Source of the DNA: Coriobacteriaceae bacterium
Lineage (GTDB): Bacteria > Actinomycetota > Coriobacteriia > Coriobacteriales > UMGS124
Direction of reading: 5' to 3'
DNA length: 37,953 bases
NCBI GenBank assembly: GCA_019420325.1
Contig: JAHZHK010000015.1
Span: forward strand, 1 to 37,953
Shown here piece by piece: positions 8,654 to 17,004 of the stretch. The notes beneath the pieces were generated by a model. That model saw only the letters and a list, made by a program, of their open reading frames with translations, was not told the origin of the DNA and did no database searches. Position 1 is the stretch's first letter. Every line of letters begins with the position of its first letter. Made by a program: the position numbers and the translations under genes.

Positions 8654-8729
8654 CGGTCTCATCGAATACGGTTTCTGCCTGCGGTGCTGCAATGGCGAAG
8701 TGCCGCGCGGCCTACCCGTTCATCGGTTT
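8654..8729 (+). repeat. Repeat family 1, copy B
   Basis: A gap-free match (about 67 of 76) to 776-851 in the opposite orientation. It begins ~20 bp after the DUF4179-like gene. Differences cluster in one arm (near 8707-8719). A 9-bp inverted repeat, AGGACCCCG/CGGGGTCCT at 8746-8785, follows directly without a T run. Confidence 0.7.
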
Positions 8730-8768
8730 TATAGAGAATGTGACAAGGACCCCGTCGCGTCTTTTGAG

Positions 8769-8794
8769 GGCTGCGGCGGGGTCCTCGCTGGTTG
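8769..8794 (+). repeat. Short direct repeat, recurs at 8931-8956
   Basis: GGCTGCGGCGGGGTCCTCG plus CTGGTT at 8769 recurs at 8931-8956 with one substitution and one missing base. The two copies bracket the sigma-gene fragment, as if that fragment had been inserted or duplicated between them. Confidence 0.55.
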
Positions 8795-8854
8795 GTGGTG
8801 AGCGGGTGCTTGTGCGGTGGCGAACGGATGGCACCGCCTGCCCACGATGGCTAT

Positions 8855-8921
8855 ATCGAGCAGACGAAGCGCAGGCACGGCAGTGCAGTGTATGTTGTCG
8901 CGCTTGCGCAAACGCGCTTCC
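8855..8921 (+). pseudogene. Fragment of an ECF sigma gene
   Basis: These ~67 bases match the 5' part of the intact sigma gene (6910-6976) with about six mismatches and encode IEQTKRRHGSAVYVVALAQTR, against IEQAMRRHGSAVYVVALAQTR in the intact protein. Homology stops abruptly on both sides and the frame does not continue into sigma-like sequence. It is either a partial duplication of 6877-7434 or all that is left of a neighbouring paralogue. No other gene is visible in 8633-8970. Confidence 0.7.
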
Positions 8922-8970
8922 GAATTGGAAGGCTGCGGCAGGGTCCTCGTGGTTTTGTATGGCTGCGGGC

Positions 8971-10323
8971 CTACGCGGCCTGTATGTCCTTGGGGGCCTT
9001 GCGAGAGAGCATCAGGCCGATGACCAGGCCGATTGCGGCGGGGGCAATCCAGCCCAGGCCCATCGTGTAGAAGGGCAGCCACCCGGCGATGAAGTCTACG
9101 ACGGGCTCCAGACTGGCGATACCGCTTGCCCTGATGAAGTCAGCAACGGCGGCGACCACGGTGAGGCCGATGGTCCAGCGGTACACGCTCGGCTTGTCCT
9201 TGACGAACTTGTTGAAGAGACCCAGCAGGATGAGCACGATTGCCAAGGGATACAGGAAGTAGAGTACGGGTGCCGACAGCGAGATGATCTGCGCAAGGCC
9301 GACGTTGGAGATGACGAACGAAATGACGGTGAAGGCGATGGCATAGGCCTTGTAGGAAATCTTGAACGGCAGGACCTCGACGAAAGTCTCGGAGCACGAG
9401 GTCACCAGGCCGATTGCGGTCTTGAGGCAGCACAGGGTGACGGTCGCGCCCAAAAGGATTTGGCCGGGGCCGCCGAAGTAGTGCTGGGCGATGATAGCGA
9501 AGGCGTCGCCGCCGGTGAAGCCCGCCTCGGCCAGGCGGTCGGCGTACAGGCCGTAGCTCTGGGCGCCCACAACAGCGATGGCGATGTAGATGAGGGCCAT
9601 GCCCGTCATAGCGAAGGCGCCGGCGCGCACGGTGTTGGCACCCACGGCGGCGGGGTCGGTCACGCCCTTGGAGCGGATGGACTGCACGACGATGATGCCG
9701 AAGGCAAGCGAGGCGAGGGCGTCGAGCGTGTCGTAGCCCTGCAGGAAGCCAGCGAAGAACGCGCCGTCGGCACAGGAGCCCGAGACAGGCACGCTCGAGA
9801 CGGCCTGCAGGGGGTTGAACAGGGCCACCACGAGGATGATGCCCAGCAGTACTAGGAAGAACGGGTTGAGGAACTTGCCCAGCACATCCATGAGCTTGGT
9901 GGGCTTGAGCGAGAAGAACAGCACGAAAAGGAAGAACGCGAGCGAGAACAGCGCCTGGGGCAGCATGCCCTGGCCGGCGAACTGCGGCAGCGCAATGGAG
10001 AACGAGGTGGCCGCGCAACGCGGGATGGCAAACAGGGGGCCGATGGTGAGGTAGAGGGCGCAGGTGAAGAAGAACGCATAGCGCTTCGAGACCTTGCTCG
10101 CCAGGTCGAAGAGGCCCTCGCTGCGCGAGACGCCGATGGCGACGATGCCCATGAGAGGCAGGCCCACGGCGGTCACGATCATGCCCGCCATTGCGGCACC
10201 GAGGTCCTGTCCTGCGGTGGCGCCCAGAATCAGCGGGAAGATGAGGTTGCCTGCTCCAAAGAACAGGCCGAACAGCATGGACGCAAGCGTCACGAGTTCG
10301 GGTGCGGTCAGACGGGTCTTCAT
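8971..10323 (-). CDS. brnQ: Branched-chain amino acid carrier BrnQ (LIVCS family)
   Basis: A 450-residue polytopic protein with about 12 hydrophobic segments along its whole length. The N-terminal LFGLFFGAGNLIFPLILG and the following IPRCAATSFSIAL are signature stretches of the LIVCS family, which imports leucine, isoleucine and valine with Na+ (or H+). Length is typical (430-450). The ATG at 10323 has GAGGAG 7 bases before it. It is on the minus strand downstream of the ABC exporter pair but separated by 72 bp, so it may have its own promoter. Its stop falls next to the sigma-gene debris; I found no clear terminator. Import of branched-chain amino acids fits a peptide/amino-acid fermenting anaerobe. 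Confidence 0.92.
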   Translation of the reverse strand: MKTRLTAPELVTLASMLFGLFFGAGNLIFPLILGATAGQDLGAAMAGMIVTAVGLPLMGIVAIGVSRSEGLFDLASKVSKRYAFFFTCALYLTIGPLFAIPRCAATSFSIALPQFAGQGMLPQALFSLAFFLFVLFFSLKPTKLMDVLGKFLNPFFLVLLGIILVVALFNPLQAVSSVPVSGSCADGAFFAGFLQGYDTLDALASLAFGIIVVQSIRSKGVTDPAAVGANTVRAGAFAMTGMALIYIAIAVVGAQSYGLYADRLAEAGFTGGDAFAIIAQHYFGGPGQILLGATVTLCCLKTAIGLVTSCSETFVEVLPFKISYKAYAIAFTVISFVISNVGLAQIISLSAPVLYFLYPLAIVLILLGLFNKFVKDKPSVYRWTIGLTVVAAVADFIRASGIASLEPVVDFIAGWLPFYTMGLGWIAPAAIGLVIGLMLSRKAPKDIQAA

Positions 10324-10395
10324 GCGGTGCTCCTCGAGGAAGTTTACATAACTGCCCTATGGTAACGGTATCGCGTGTAGAAACTGAACAGCCGC

Positions 10396-12045
10396 CTAAA
10401 TCTGGACAATACGTCCTTGACCCGACTGCTCGTAGAGGCGGTGAGAGATGGAGAGCACCGCTCGGTTTTGGCTGGCGCGGCGCAGCGCCTCCATGACCTG
10501 CTGTTCGGTGCCCGAGTCCAGGTTGGCGGTGATCTCATCGAGAAGCAGAAGCTTTGGGTTGGCAGCCACGGCGCGTGCGATGGAGAGCAGTTGGGTCTGC
10601 CCTTGGGAGAGGAGTCCCTCGGCGTAGGGCGTGTCGTAGCCCTGCGGCAGGGCCTCGAGCGCGCCTGCGATGCCCGCGAGCTGCGCTGCCTGTGTCATCT
10701 CGTCATGCGAGACGGTTGGGTCGCCCAGCGTGATCTGGTCGGCAACTGTGCCCGGCACGGGCCTGAACGCCTGGTCGACGTGGCCCACGAAGCGCCTGTG
10801 CGCTTGCGGGGCAAGCTGTGCGGCGTTGACCCCCCACACGCGCGCCTCGCCTGCCCAGGGCTCGTAGTCACCCAGGATAAGCTTGAACACCGTGCTCTTG
10901 CCGGCGCCGGTCCTGCCTACCAGCGTTACCATCTCGCCGGGCTCGACGTCAAGCGAGAAGCCCTCGAGGACGGCCCGTCCGTCCTCATAGCCAAAGTCCA
11001 CCCCTGCCAGCTCCACCGCCAGGAGCGCCTGCTCCTGCGGGGCTAGGTTGGCCTCGGTGCGCTCCTCCTCTCCGAGGAAGGCCTTCACGCGCCTCACGCC
11101 GGCGATGGCCTGTTGGATGCTCTCGATTTCCATGCCGATGGCACCCAGCGGTTCGAACACCTTGCCCACGTAGGCGACCACCGCGGCCGCCGTGCCCACC
11201 GACATGCCGAAGAACTCCTGCACGCCGCCGCCCAGGCTTGCCAGCACCATCACGGCCGCGATGACGAGTGAGCCGCAGGTGACCACGATGGGGGAGTAGA
11301 CGGAGTCGTACAGGTTCACACGCTCCATGCTCGCGAAGCAGTCGCGCACGCATGTGTCGTAGCGCTCCTCCATGAAGCGCTCCCGTCCCAGGTTGCGCAC
11401 GGTGCGCATCACGCGCACGGTTTCGGGCACCTGGGCGTTCATGTTGGCCACGGCCTCGCGGTTCGCAAGTTGGGCGGCGAGCATGTGGCGCTGAAACGCC
11501 CGTGTGAGCAGGAACAAGAACGGCGTAACTACCAGCAGCAACACGCCCAGGCCGACGCTGCGCGTGAAGATGACCGCGATGATTCCCACGACCTTGCATA
11601 CGTCGATTGCCATGCTCACGATGCCCTCGTCAAAAAGGGCGCGCACCGTGTCCACGTCGTTGACGAAAAGTGAGCTGACGGCGCCGCCCGTGTGGCGCGT
11701 GAAATACCCCGCAGGCAAGCGGTCGAGCTTGCGCGCCATCGCGCTGCGCAGGCCGTGCGTCACCTTTTGGCCCGCGACGGTGACCGAGGCCGACTTGAGC
11801 GCGTCCATCGCGCTCGACCCGGCGACGGCGCCGAAGTAGAGCAGCGCCACTGCCAGCGAGATCTCTTGCCCCGCAGTGAGGCCGTTCACGATGCCCTCCA
11901 AGACGAGGGGCGGCACCAAGGTGAGCAGGATGTCGGCCGCAATGACAACCACAAGCGCGGCTGTGAGCAGCTTGTTTGACCGTGCGACTTCCGCGAGGAT
12001 GCTGCGTAGGGTGTCCGTCGCAGGGGGGCGCTTAGCGGTCGTCAT
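10396..12045 (-). CDS. ABC exporter half-transporter, canonical Walker B, altered signature
   Basis: A 549-residue fused permease-ATPase. The N-terminal ~310 residues contain the six membrane helices of a type I exporter (ABC_membrane); the C-terminal ~220 are the nucleotide-binding domain with Walker A GRTGAGKST, Walker B LLLLDEITANLD (catalytic Glu present) and H-loop SISHRL. The signature is LLSQGQ instead of LSGGQ. It overlaps the upstream half-transporter gene by 14 bp and has GGGGAGGTGG before ATG 12045; a longer ORF exists upstream but is only neighbour coding sequence in another frame. Together they form a heterodimer with one normal and one degenerate ATP site (see the upstream gene). 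Substrate unknown: drug, peptide or lipid export are all possible. Confidence 0.88.
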   Translation of the reverse strand: MTTAKRPPATDTLRSILAEVARSNKLLTAALVVVIAADILLTLVPPLVLEGIVNGLTAGQEISLAVALLYFGAVAGSSAMDALKSASVTVAGQKVTHGLRSAMARKLDRLPAGYFTRHTGGAVSSLFVNDVDTVRALFDEGIVSMAIDVCKVVGIIAVIFTRSVGLGVLLLVVTPFLFLLTRAFQRHMLAAQLANREAVANMNAQVPETVRVMRTVRNLGRERFMEERYDTCVRDCFASMERVNLYDSVYSPIVVTCGSLVIAAVMVLASLGGGVQEFFGMSVGTAAAVVAYVGKVFEPLGAIGMEIESIQQAIAGVRRVKAFLGEEERTEANLAPQEQALLAVELAGVDFGYEDGRAVLEGFSLDVEPGEMVTLVGRTGAGKSTVFKLILGDYEPWAGEARVWGVNAAQLAPQAHRRFVGHVDQAFRPVPGTVADQITLGDPTVSHDEMTQAAQLAGIAGALEALPQGYDTPYAEGLLSQGQTQLLSIARAVAANPKLLLLDEITANLDSGTEQQVMEALRRASQNRAVLSISHRLYEQSGQGRIVQI

Positions 12046-13780
12046 CGCGGGCCACCTCCCCGGCTTGCTTCGTGTAGAAAGCGCGGTATGCGGGGCAGTC
12101 TTGCATGAGCCCTGCGTGCGTGGAGACGGTCGCGTGGCCACCTTCGACCCAAACGACCTGGTCAAGCTCGGGAAAGAGCGTCAGGCGATGCGAGATGAGA
12201 ATCACGACGCCTCCCGCCGCCTGCTCGCGCAGCCCCGCCATGATCGCTTGCTCGGTTGTCTTGTCCACGGCGGAGAAGGGGTCGTCGAGCACGTAGAGGG
12301 AACGCTTGCGGGCGAGTGTGCGCGCAAGCGCCAAACGTGCCTGCTGGCCGCCGGACAGGCGCACCCCGCCCGCGCCCACGAGCGTGTTTGCGCCCTGGGG
12401 CATCGCGGCAACCTCCTCGTCGAGCTGCACCAGGCGCAATGCGCCTTCCGCGTCCACGTCCTCGCCCAGGCAGATGTTGGCCCGCACGGTGTCGCTCAGA
12501 AGCTCGGGGTCGTGGCCTAGGTATCCCACCGACTGGCTGAGCTCCCAGGCAGACATCGTGCCCAGCTCGGTCTCGCCCAGGCGAATGCTGCCCTCGTAGG
12601 CCTGCTCGCACAGGAACATCTTGCCCAGCGTGGACTTGCCGCCCGCAACCGGTCCGGTGACGCCCACGATTTGCCCGGGCGCCGCATCGAGGCTCACGCC
12701 GCGCAGGGCGAACGCCCCTTCGCCGCGATATGCCAGGCCTGCGTCGCGCAGGTGCAGCCCGCGGGGCGCACGCAGGTCGAGCGCAGTCGCCTCTTCCCAC
12801 TCGATTCGCGGCTTGAGCAGGGGTTTTATGCGCGCCCAGGATACCTGGGCCTTCTGTACGGCGTTGAAGAGTTTGGCGCAGTGCGACGCCTTTGTCGCAA
12901 AACGCGCGAAGCATGACAAAAACGCCGTGAACGAGGCGATGTCCCAGGCGGTCCAGCCCGTTCCCGCCACGTTGCGGGCGCCCAGCCACACGATGAGGAC
13001 GCATCCCGCCATGGAGACGGCCTTGTACACGGGCATCATGACGTTTTCCCAGATACCGGCCTGGGTGGCACAGCGCTCGTAGTCGTCGAGGCGCTCCTCG
13101 TAGCCTTGCGCGCGCGTACCCGAAAGGCCGTATCGGCGGTACAGCAGGGCGTTTTCCACCTGGTCGATCGTGGCGTCGCTCAGTTTGCCCGCACTTGCCT
13201 TCGAGAGCTGGTTGGCGTGGTACACGCGCGTTTTGAGGCGACCCGCCAACCAGTAGGCGGGCGGGGTAAAGAGGCAGCTCAGAAGCGCAAGCCTCCAGTC
13301 GAGCGTGAGCAGCAGGCACAGGTAGGCCACCATGGCGACGCCCGTGTCGAAGACTTCCGTCGTGACCTTGCGCATGCCCTCCACCGCGGCGTCCACGTCC
13401 GAGACGGCCTTGGTCATGAGGGAGCCAGCACTGGTTGCGGCGAGGTCGGCGCGCGGGCTATGGACGATGTTGTTGTAGAGGGTGCCGCGCATGGAGCGGG
13501 CGGTGTCGTTTGCAAAGCGCCGCACGTAAAAGCGCTTCACCGCGCGCATGCCCTGTACCAGCACAATCACTGCGAGATAGATCGCCGCCAGGGCCAGCAT
13601 GCCCTGGAGGGTGCCTGTGCCCTGCACTATGTCGAGCAGATGCTGGACCATCTGCCCCTCCAGATAGGGGCCCAGCGCGAGGCCCGCGTTGTATACAACG
13701 CCGCTCACGGCAACGATTGCGATGGTGGGGGCGCTGCGCCTGAAGTAGGTCGCGACGCGATCGGTTGGGTAGGCTCTCAT
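12032..13780 (-). CDS. ABC exporter half-transporter with degenerate Walker B
   Basis: A 582-residue permease-ATPase fusion, first gene of the pair. Six hydrophobic helices occupy ~residues 15-300. The ATPase domain has Walker A GPVAGGKST, canonical signature LSGGQQ, Walker B LYVLDDPFSAVD and H-loop LISHRL. The residue after the Walker B Asp is Asp rather than the catalytic Glu. In known heterodimeric exporters (TM287/288, BmrCD) the degenerate site combines such a Walker B with an altered signature from the partner, exactly what the downstream protein offers (LSQGQ). ATG 13780 was chosen because it follows a GAGAGAAG sequence and starts at the usual exporter N-terminus; the ORF runs 36 codons further upstream without homology. 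It is divergent from the metal-importer cluster. Confidence 0.87.
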   Translation of the reverse strand: MRAYPTDRVATYFRRSAPTIAIVAVSGVVYNAGLALGPYLEGQMVQHLLDIVQGTGTLQGMLALAAIYLAVIVLVQGMRAVKRFYVRRFANDTARSMRGTLYNNIVHSPRADLAATSAGSLMTKAVSDVDAAVEGMRKVTTEVFDTGVAMVAYLCLLLTLDWRLALLSCLFTPPAYWLAGRLKTRVYHANQLSKASAGKLSDATIDQVENALLYRRYGLSGTRAQGYEERLDDYERCATQAGIWENVMMPVYKAVSMAGCVLIVWLGARNVAGTGWTAWDIASFTAFLSCFARFATKASHCAKLFNAVQKAQVSWARIKPLLKPRIEWEEATALDLRAPRGLHLRDAGLAYRGEGAFALRGVSLDAAPGQIVGVTGPVAGGKSTLGKMFLCEQAYEGSIRLGETELGTMSAWELSQSVGYLGHDPELLSDTVRANICLGEDVDAEGALRLVQLDEEVAAMPQGANTLVGAGGVRLSGGQQARLALARTLARKRSLYVLDDPFSAVDKTTEQAIMAGLREQAAGGVVILISHRLTLFPELDQVVWVEGGHATVSTHAGLMQDCPAYRAFYTKQAGEVARDDDR

Positions 13781-13812
13781 TGCTTCTCTCGTCTTGGTGT
13801 GCCGAGCGCCCC

Positions 13813-13841
13813 ATTGTATCGCGGCGATAACCATTTGTCGG
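13813..13841 (-). promoter_or_regulatory. Candidate promoter for the ABC exporter pair
   Basis: On the minus strand TACAAT (13818-13813) lies 17 bases after CCGACA (13841-13836), a fair -10/-35 match, about 33 bp before the ATG at 13780. The -35 sits inside the left arm of the inverted repeat at 13831-13873, so binding there could repress this promoter. Confidence 0.35.
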
Positions 13842-13873
13842 GTGGCTGGGTTGCATATGCAACCGACATATGG
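13831..13873. promoter_or_regulatory. Nested palindromes in the exporter/importer divergent region
   Basis: Outer arms CCATTTGTCGG (13831-13841) and CCGACATATGG (13863-13873) are inverted with one mismatch. Between and overlapping them is a perfect 16-bp palindrome, GGTTGCATATGCAACC (13849-13864). It lies between the divergent exporter and importer genes and is a strong operator candidate for a dimeric regulator, perhaps metal-responsive. Its core TTGCATATGC recurs at 33109-33118. Confidence 0.55.
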
Positions 13874-13924
13874 ACGGTGCTCTGCCACGATTGCCCGGAT
13901 TCAACGGTCTTATTGGGAGGGCAT

Positions 13925-15018
13925 GTGGATTCAACCGAAGATGTAGCCGAACAAGGTTGCCCGGCCGCACCACAGCGTCAAGCCAGCGCAAAGCGCCGCC
14001 GCGCTTATGGGCACACGAAACTGGCTTTGACAATCATTGGCGTCATCGGCGTCATTACGATACTCGGGTCGTTTACCCTCGGCCACTACTACGTAAGCGT
14101 CCCCGACGTTCTCGCGGTCATTTCCAACGCGGTGTTCGGCACCAACATCGAGACGGCCGCCGTCAACAACACCGTTATCATGCAGGTGCGCCTGCCGCGC
14201 ATCGTCGCGGCCCTTTTCATCGGCGCGGCGCTTGCCTCCGCTGGTGCCAGCTACCAGGGCCTGTTCAAGAACCCCATGGTTTCCCCCGACCTTTTGGGCG
14301 CGAGCGCGGGTGCCGGTTGCGGCGCCTGCCTGGCCCTTTTGGCCAACGGCAGCAACCTGGAAGTGCAGCTGGCGGCCTTTCTCGGCGGCATTACCGCGGT
14401 GTGCCTCACCTACGCGATCAGTGCGGTAGTGAGCCGGGGCGGCTCGATGACGCTGTGCCTCGTGCTCACCGGCATGGTTGTGGCGGCGCTCTTCCAGGCC
14501 GTCATCACCATGAGCAAGTTTGCCGCCGACCCCAACGACAGGCTCCCCGCCATCACGTTCTGGCTCATGGGCAGCCTCGCCACCACCCGGCTCGCCGACC
14601 TGCCCAAGCTCGTGATTCCCACTCTCGTGGGCGTCATTCCCATGATCCTCTTCCGCTACCAGCTCAACGCCCTGTCGTTCGGCGACGAGGAGGCGCGCTC
14701 GCTGGGCGCCAACACGCGCTTCATCCGCCTGCTCTTTATCGTGTGCGCCACGCTCGTGACCTCCTCGGCCGTGGCCATGGTGGGCATGGTGGGCTGGGTG
14801 GGCCTGGTCATCCCGCACCTGACGCGCATGATCGTGGGCCCCAACTACAAGGTGCTGCTGCCACATCCACCCTTCTGGGGGCGGTCTACCTGCTCATCAT
14901 CGACGACCTCTGCCGGTGCCTGCTGGCCGTTGAGCTGCCGCTTTCGGTGCTCACGGCGGTCATAGGCGCCCCCTTCTTCATCTATCTGCTTATGCGCGGC
15001 CGCAAGACCTGGGCGTGA
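13925..15018 (+). pseudogene. FecCD-family metal/siderophore ABC permease, frameshifted
   Basis: Coding for a BtuC/FecCD-type permease of ~364 residues if one base is restored. The N-terminal ~310 residues read in one frame (IVAALFIGAALASAGASYQG, NPMVSPDLLGASAGAGCGA, GMVGWVGLVIPHLTRMIVGP), then the frame is lost near 14860. The expected C-terminus (LLGAVYLLIIDDL ... GAPFFIYLLMRG) continues in the next frame to 15018. Adding one C in the CC of CTGCCACATCC near 14862 repairs it. Either the gene is inactivated, so that the protein lacks its last ~50 residues, or this is a base-calling error. The start is GTG 13925 with GGGAGGGC before it; a longer upstream ORF is antisense to the exporter. The ATPase follows 4 bp later. 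Confidence 0.8.
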
Positions 15019-15022
15019 TTGC

Positions 15023-15751
15023 ATGAACAAATTCGAGCTCAAAGACATTACCTGCGGTTACAAGAAGACCAAGGTGCTCACGGACGTTTCGTTTGAGCTG
15101 GGCGCCGGCAAACTCGCGCAGAAAATCGGCTACGTGCCGCAGAGCCACACGCCGCCCTTTGCCTACCCGGTCATCGACGTCGTCACCATGGGGCGCCTCT
15201 CGCGCATCGGAATGACGGCGAGCCCCTCTGCCCATGACGAGCAGGTTGCCTACGAGTGCCTCGAGCGCCTGGGCGTGGCGCACCTGGTTGACAAGCTCTA
15301 CACAGAGATCAGCGGCGGCGAGCGCCAGATGACGCTCATCGCCCGTGCGCTTGCACAGAAACCCGAGATGCTCGTCATGGACGAGCCCACCGCGGCGCTC
15401 GACTACGGCAACCAGGTTCGCGTGCTCAACCAGGTGTCGCGCTTGGTGGATGAGGGGCTTTCAGTGGTCATGACCACGCACTTCCCCGACCACGCGTTTC
15501 TCTGCGCGACCAAGGTGGGCCTCGTGACGCGCACCGGCATCGCGGTGGGTCCGCCCGAGGAGGTCGTGACGGAGGAGTCGCTGCGGCGGACCTATGGGGT
15601 GGACGTGCGCATCGTGCAGCGCGACACCTACGACAAAGGCCTGCTCACGGGCTGTATTCCCATTATCGAATTCACTGCCGGGTCGTGCCGCTGCCATAGG
15701 CACGCCGGTTGCGAAGGAGGCTGCGGGCCTCGTTCGGCCTGCTCCTGCTAG
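15023..15751 (+). pseudogene. FepC/BtuD-type ABC ATPase lacking Walker A (internal deletion)
   Basis: A 242-residue ATPase of the metal/siderophore/B12 import type. The Q-loop (GYVPQ, Q40), signature EISGGERQ (95-102), Walker B MLVMDEPTAALD (116-127) and H-loop MTTHF are intact. Between FELGAGK (residue 30) and LAQKIGYVPQ (31) the usual ~45 residues with Walker A (GxNGxGKST) are absent. The frame is kept, so this is an in-frame deletion of about 135 bp, and the protein cannot bind ATP normally. The C-terminus carries an extra cysteine/histidine-rich tail (CRCHRHAGCEGGC then CSC), perhaps metal binding. Together with the permease lesion it suggests the importer is dead, unless the assembly is wrong here. 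Confidence 0.78.
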
Positions 15752-15784
15752 TTGAGGTTCCACGCAAACGAAAGGATGTCGCAT

Positions 15785-16897
15785 ATGTATTGCAAGCTCA
15801 CCAGGCGTCAGATGCTCGCTTCCCTGGGTGCCTTCGCCCTTGCCGGCGCCGCCGGCGCCGCACTCTCGGGCCGCACCCCCGCCCTTGCCGAGGCCACCGG
15901 TGACACCCGCGAGATCGAGGACTATGCCGGGCGCAAGGTGACCATCCCCACGCAGGTTGACTCCGTGTACTGCGCCGTTCCCACCGGCGAGGCCTGGGTC
16001 GTCACCCTCGCCCCCACCAAGCTCATCGCCTGGGTGAACCAGCCCACCGACGCCGCCCTGGCCTACCTGCCCGAGTCGCTGGCCAAGCTCCCCGCCATCG
16101 GCGGCTGGATGGGCCAGAAGTGTACGGCAAACATCGAGGACATCATCTCCCTTGCCCCCGATGTCATCATCTACATGGGCGTTTCCAAGAGCCTTGCCAA
16201 GGATGAGACGCCCGATCAGATCCAGACCCAGACCGGCATCCCGGTGATTTGCGTTCCTAACGCCCTTGAGGCCACCGCCGACGTGTACCGCACGCTGGGT
16301 GAGTGGGTCTGCGAGGCCGAGCGCGGCGCTGAGCTGGGTGACTTCTATGAGGAGCACCTCAAGCACATGACTGAGCTCCTCGACGCCATCCCCGAGGACG
16401 AGTACCCCACCATCTACTATGCCGAGGGTGCCGACGGCCTGTCCACCGAGCCCACCGGCTCGCATCACACCGAGGTCATCGACTACTGCCACGCCATCAA
16501 CATCGCCGACGTTGAGATGCAGTCCGGCCAGGGTATGACCCCCGTCTCCATCGAGCAGGTCATCGGCTGGGATCCCGAGATGATCCTGTGCCACACGGGC
16601 TTCGTGCTCGCCGAGGACATCCTCGACAACCCCGTTTGGCAGGACATCCAGGCCGTGAAGAACGGCCACGTGTACAACACGCCCGCCGTGCCCTTCAACT
16701 GGTTCGACCGTCCGCCGAGCATGATGCGCCTCATGGGCATCGAGTGGTTCGCCAAGCTCATCTACCCCGAGATCGATCTTGACCTCGAGGCCGACCTGGT
16801 GGACTTCTTCCGCCTGTTCTACAACGTGGACCTCACGGCCGAGCAGGTCGAGGAGCTGTGCAACCAGCATGAGATCAGCTTCAGGGAAAACAAGTAA
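15785..16897 (+). CDS. FecB-type metal-binding protein of an ABC importer
   Basis: A 370-residue periplasmic-type binding protein (Peripla_BP_2). An exported N-terminus with twin arginines (LTRRQMLASLGAFALAGAAG) is followed by DYAGRKVTIPTQVDSVYCA, the standard opening of the family, then IIYMG and two lobes joined by a long helix. No lipobox cysteine is evident after the hydrophobic core, so anchoring is uncertain. Ligands of this family are iron-siderophores, heme, B12 or, in Haemophilus MolA, molybdate/tungstate. The MoeA-like gene downstream makes a molybdenum- or tungsten-type oxyanion attractive, but this is inference. ATG 15785 has AAAGG nine bases before it; the ORF could begin earlier at TTG 15752 without signal-peptide logic. 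A terminator follows. Confidence 0.85.
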   Translation: MYCKLTRRQMLASLGAFALAGAAGAALSGRTPALAEATGDTREIEDYAGRKVTIPTQVDSVYCAVPTGEAWVVTLAPTKLIAWVNQPTDAALAYLPESLAKLPAIGGWMGQKCTANIEDIISLAPDVIIYMGVSKSLAKDETPDQIQTQTGIPVICVPNALEATADVYRTLGEWVCEAERGAELGDFYEEHLKHMTELLDAIPEDEYPTIYYAEGADGLSTEPTGSHHTEVIDYCHAINIADVEMQSGQGMTPVSIEQVIGWDPEMILCHTGFVLAEDILDNPVWQDIQAVKNGHVYNTPAVPFNWFDRPPSMMRLMGIEWFAKLIYPEIDLDLEADLVDFFRLFYNVDLTAEQVEELCNQHEISFRENK

Positions 16898-16920
16898 TCC
16901 CTGGTAGACGAATGAATGAC

Positions 16921-16957
16921 ATGCGGGGCCTGCGGCCGACGGGCCCCGCATTTTTTT
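16921..16957 (+). terminator. Terminator after the binding protein
   Basis: ATGCGGGGCC (16921-16930) pairs with GGCCCCGCAT (16942-16951), followed by seven T residues. The genes that follow are therefore transcribed by read-through or from their own promoter. Confidence 0.88.
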
Positions 16958-17004
16958 GATAGGACGCAAGGGCGTGGCCGGGGGCCACTGTTGGGAGGAC
17001 ATGC

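Noticed and set aside
8746..8785. A terminator after the DUF4179-like gene
   Set aside because: The AGGACCCCG/CGGGGTCCT stem has a long loop and no T run on either side, so it is noted only as an inverted repeat.
13106..13924. An N-terminal extension of the permease open frame
   Set aside because: It runs antisense through the ABC exporter gene and lacks homology; GTG 13925 with a good ribosome binding site starts the permease domain.
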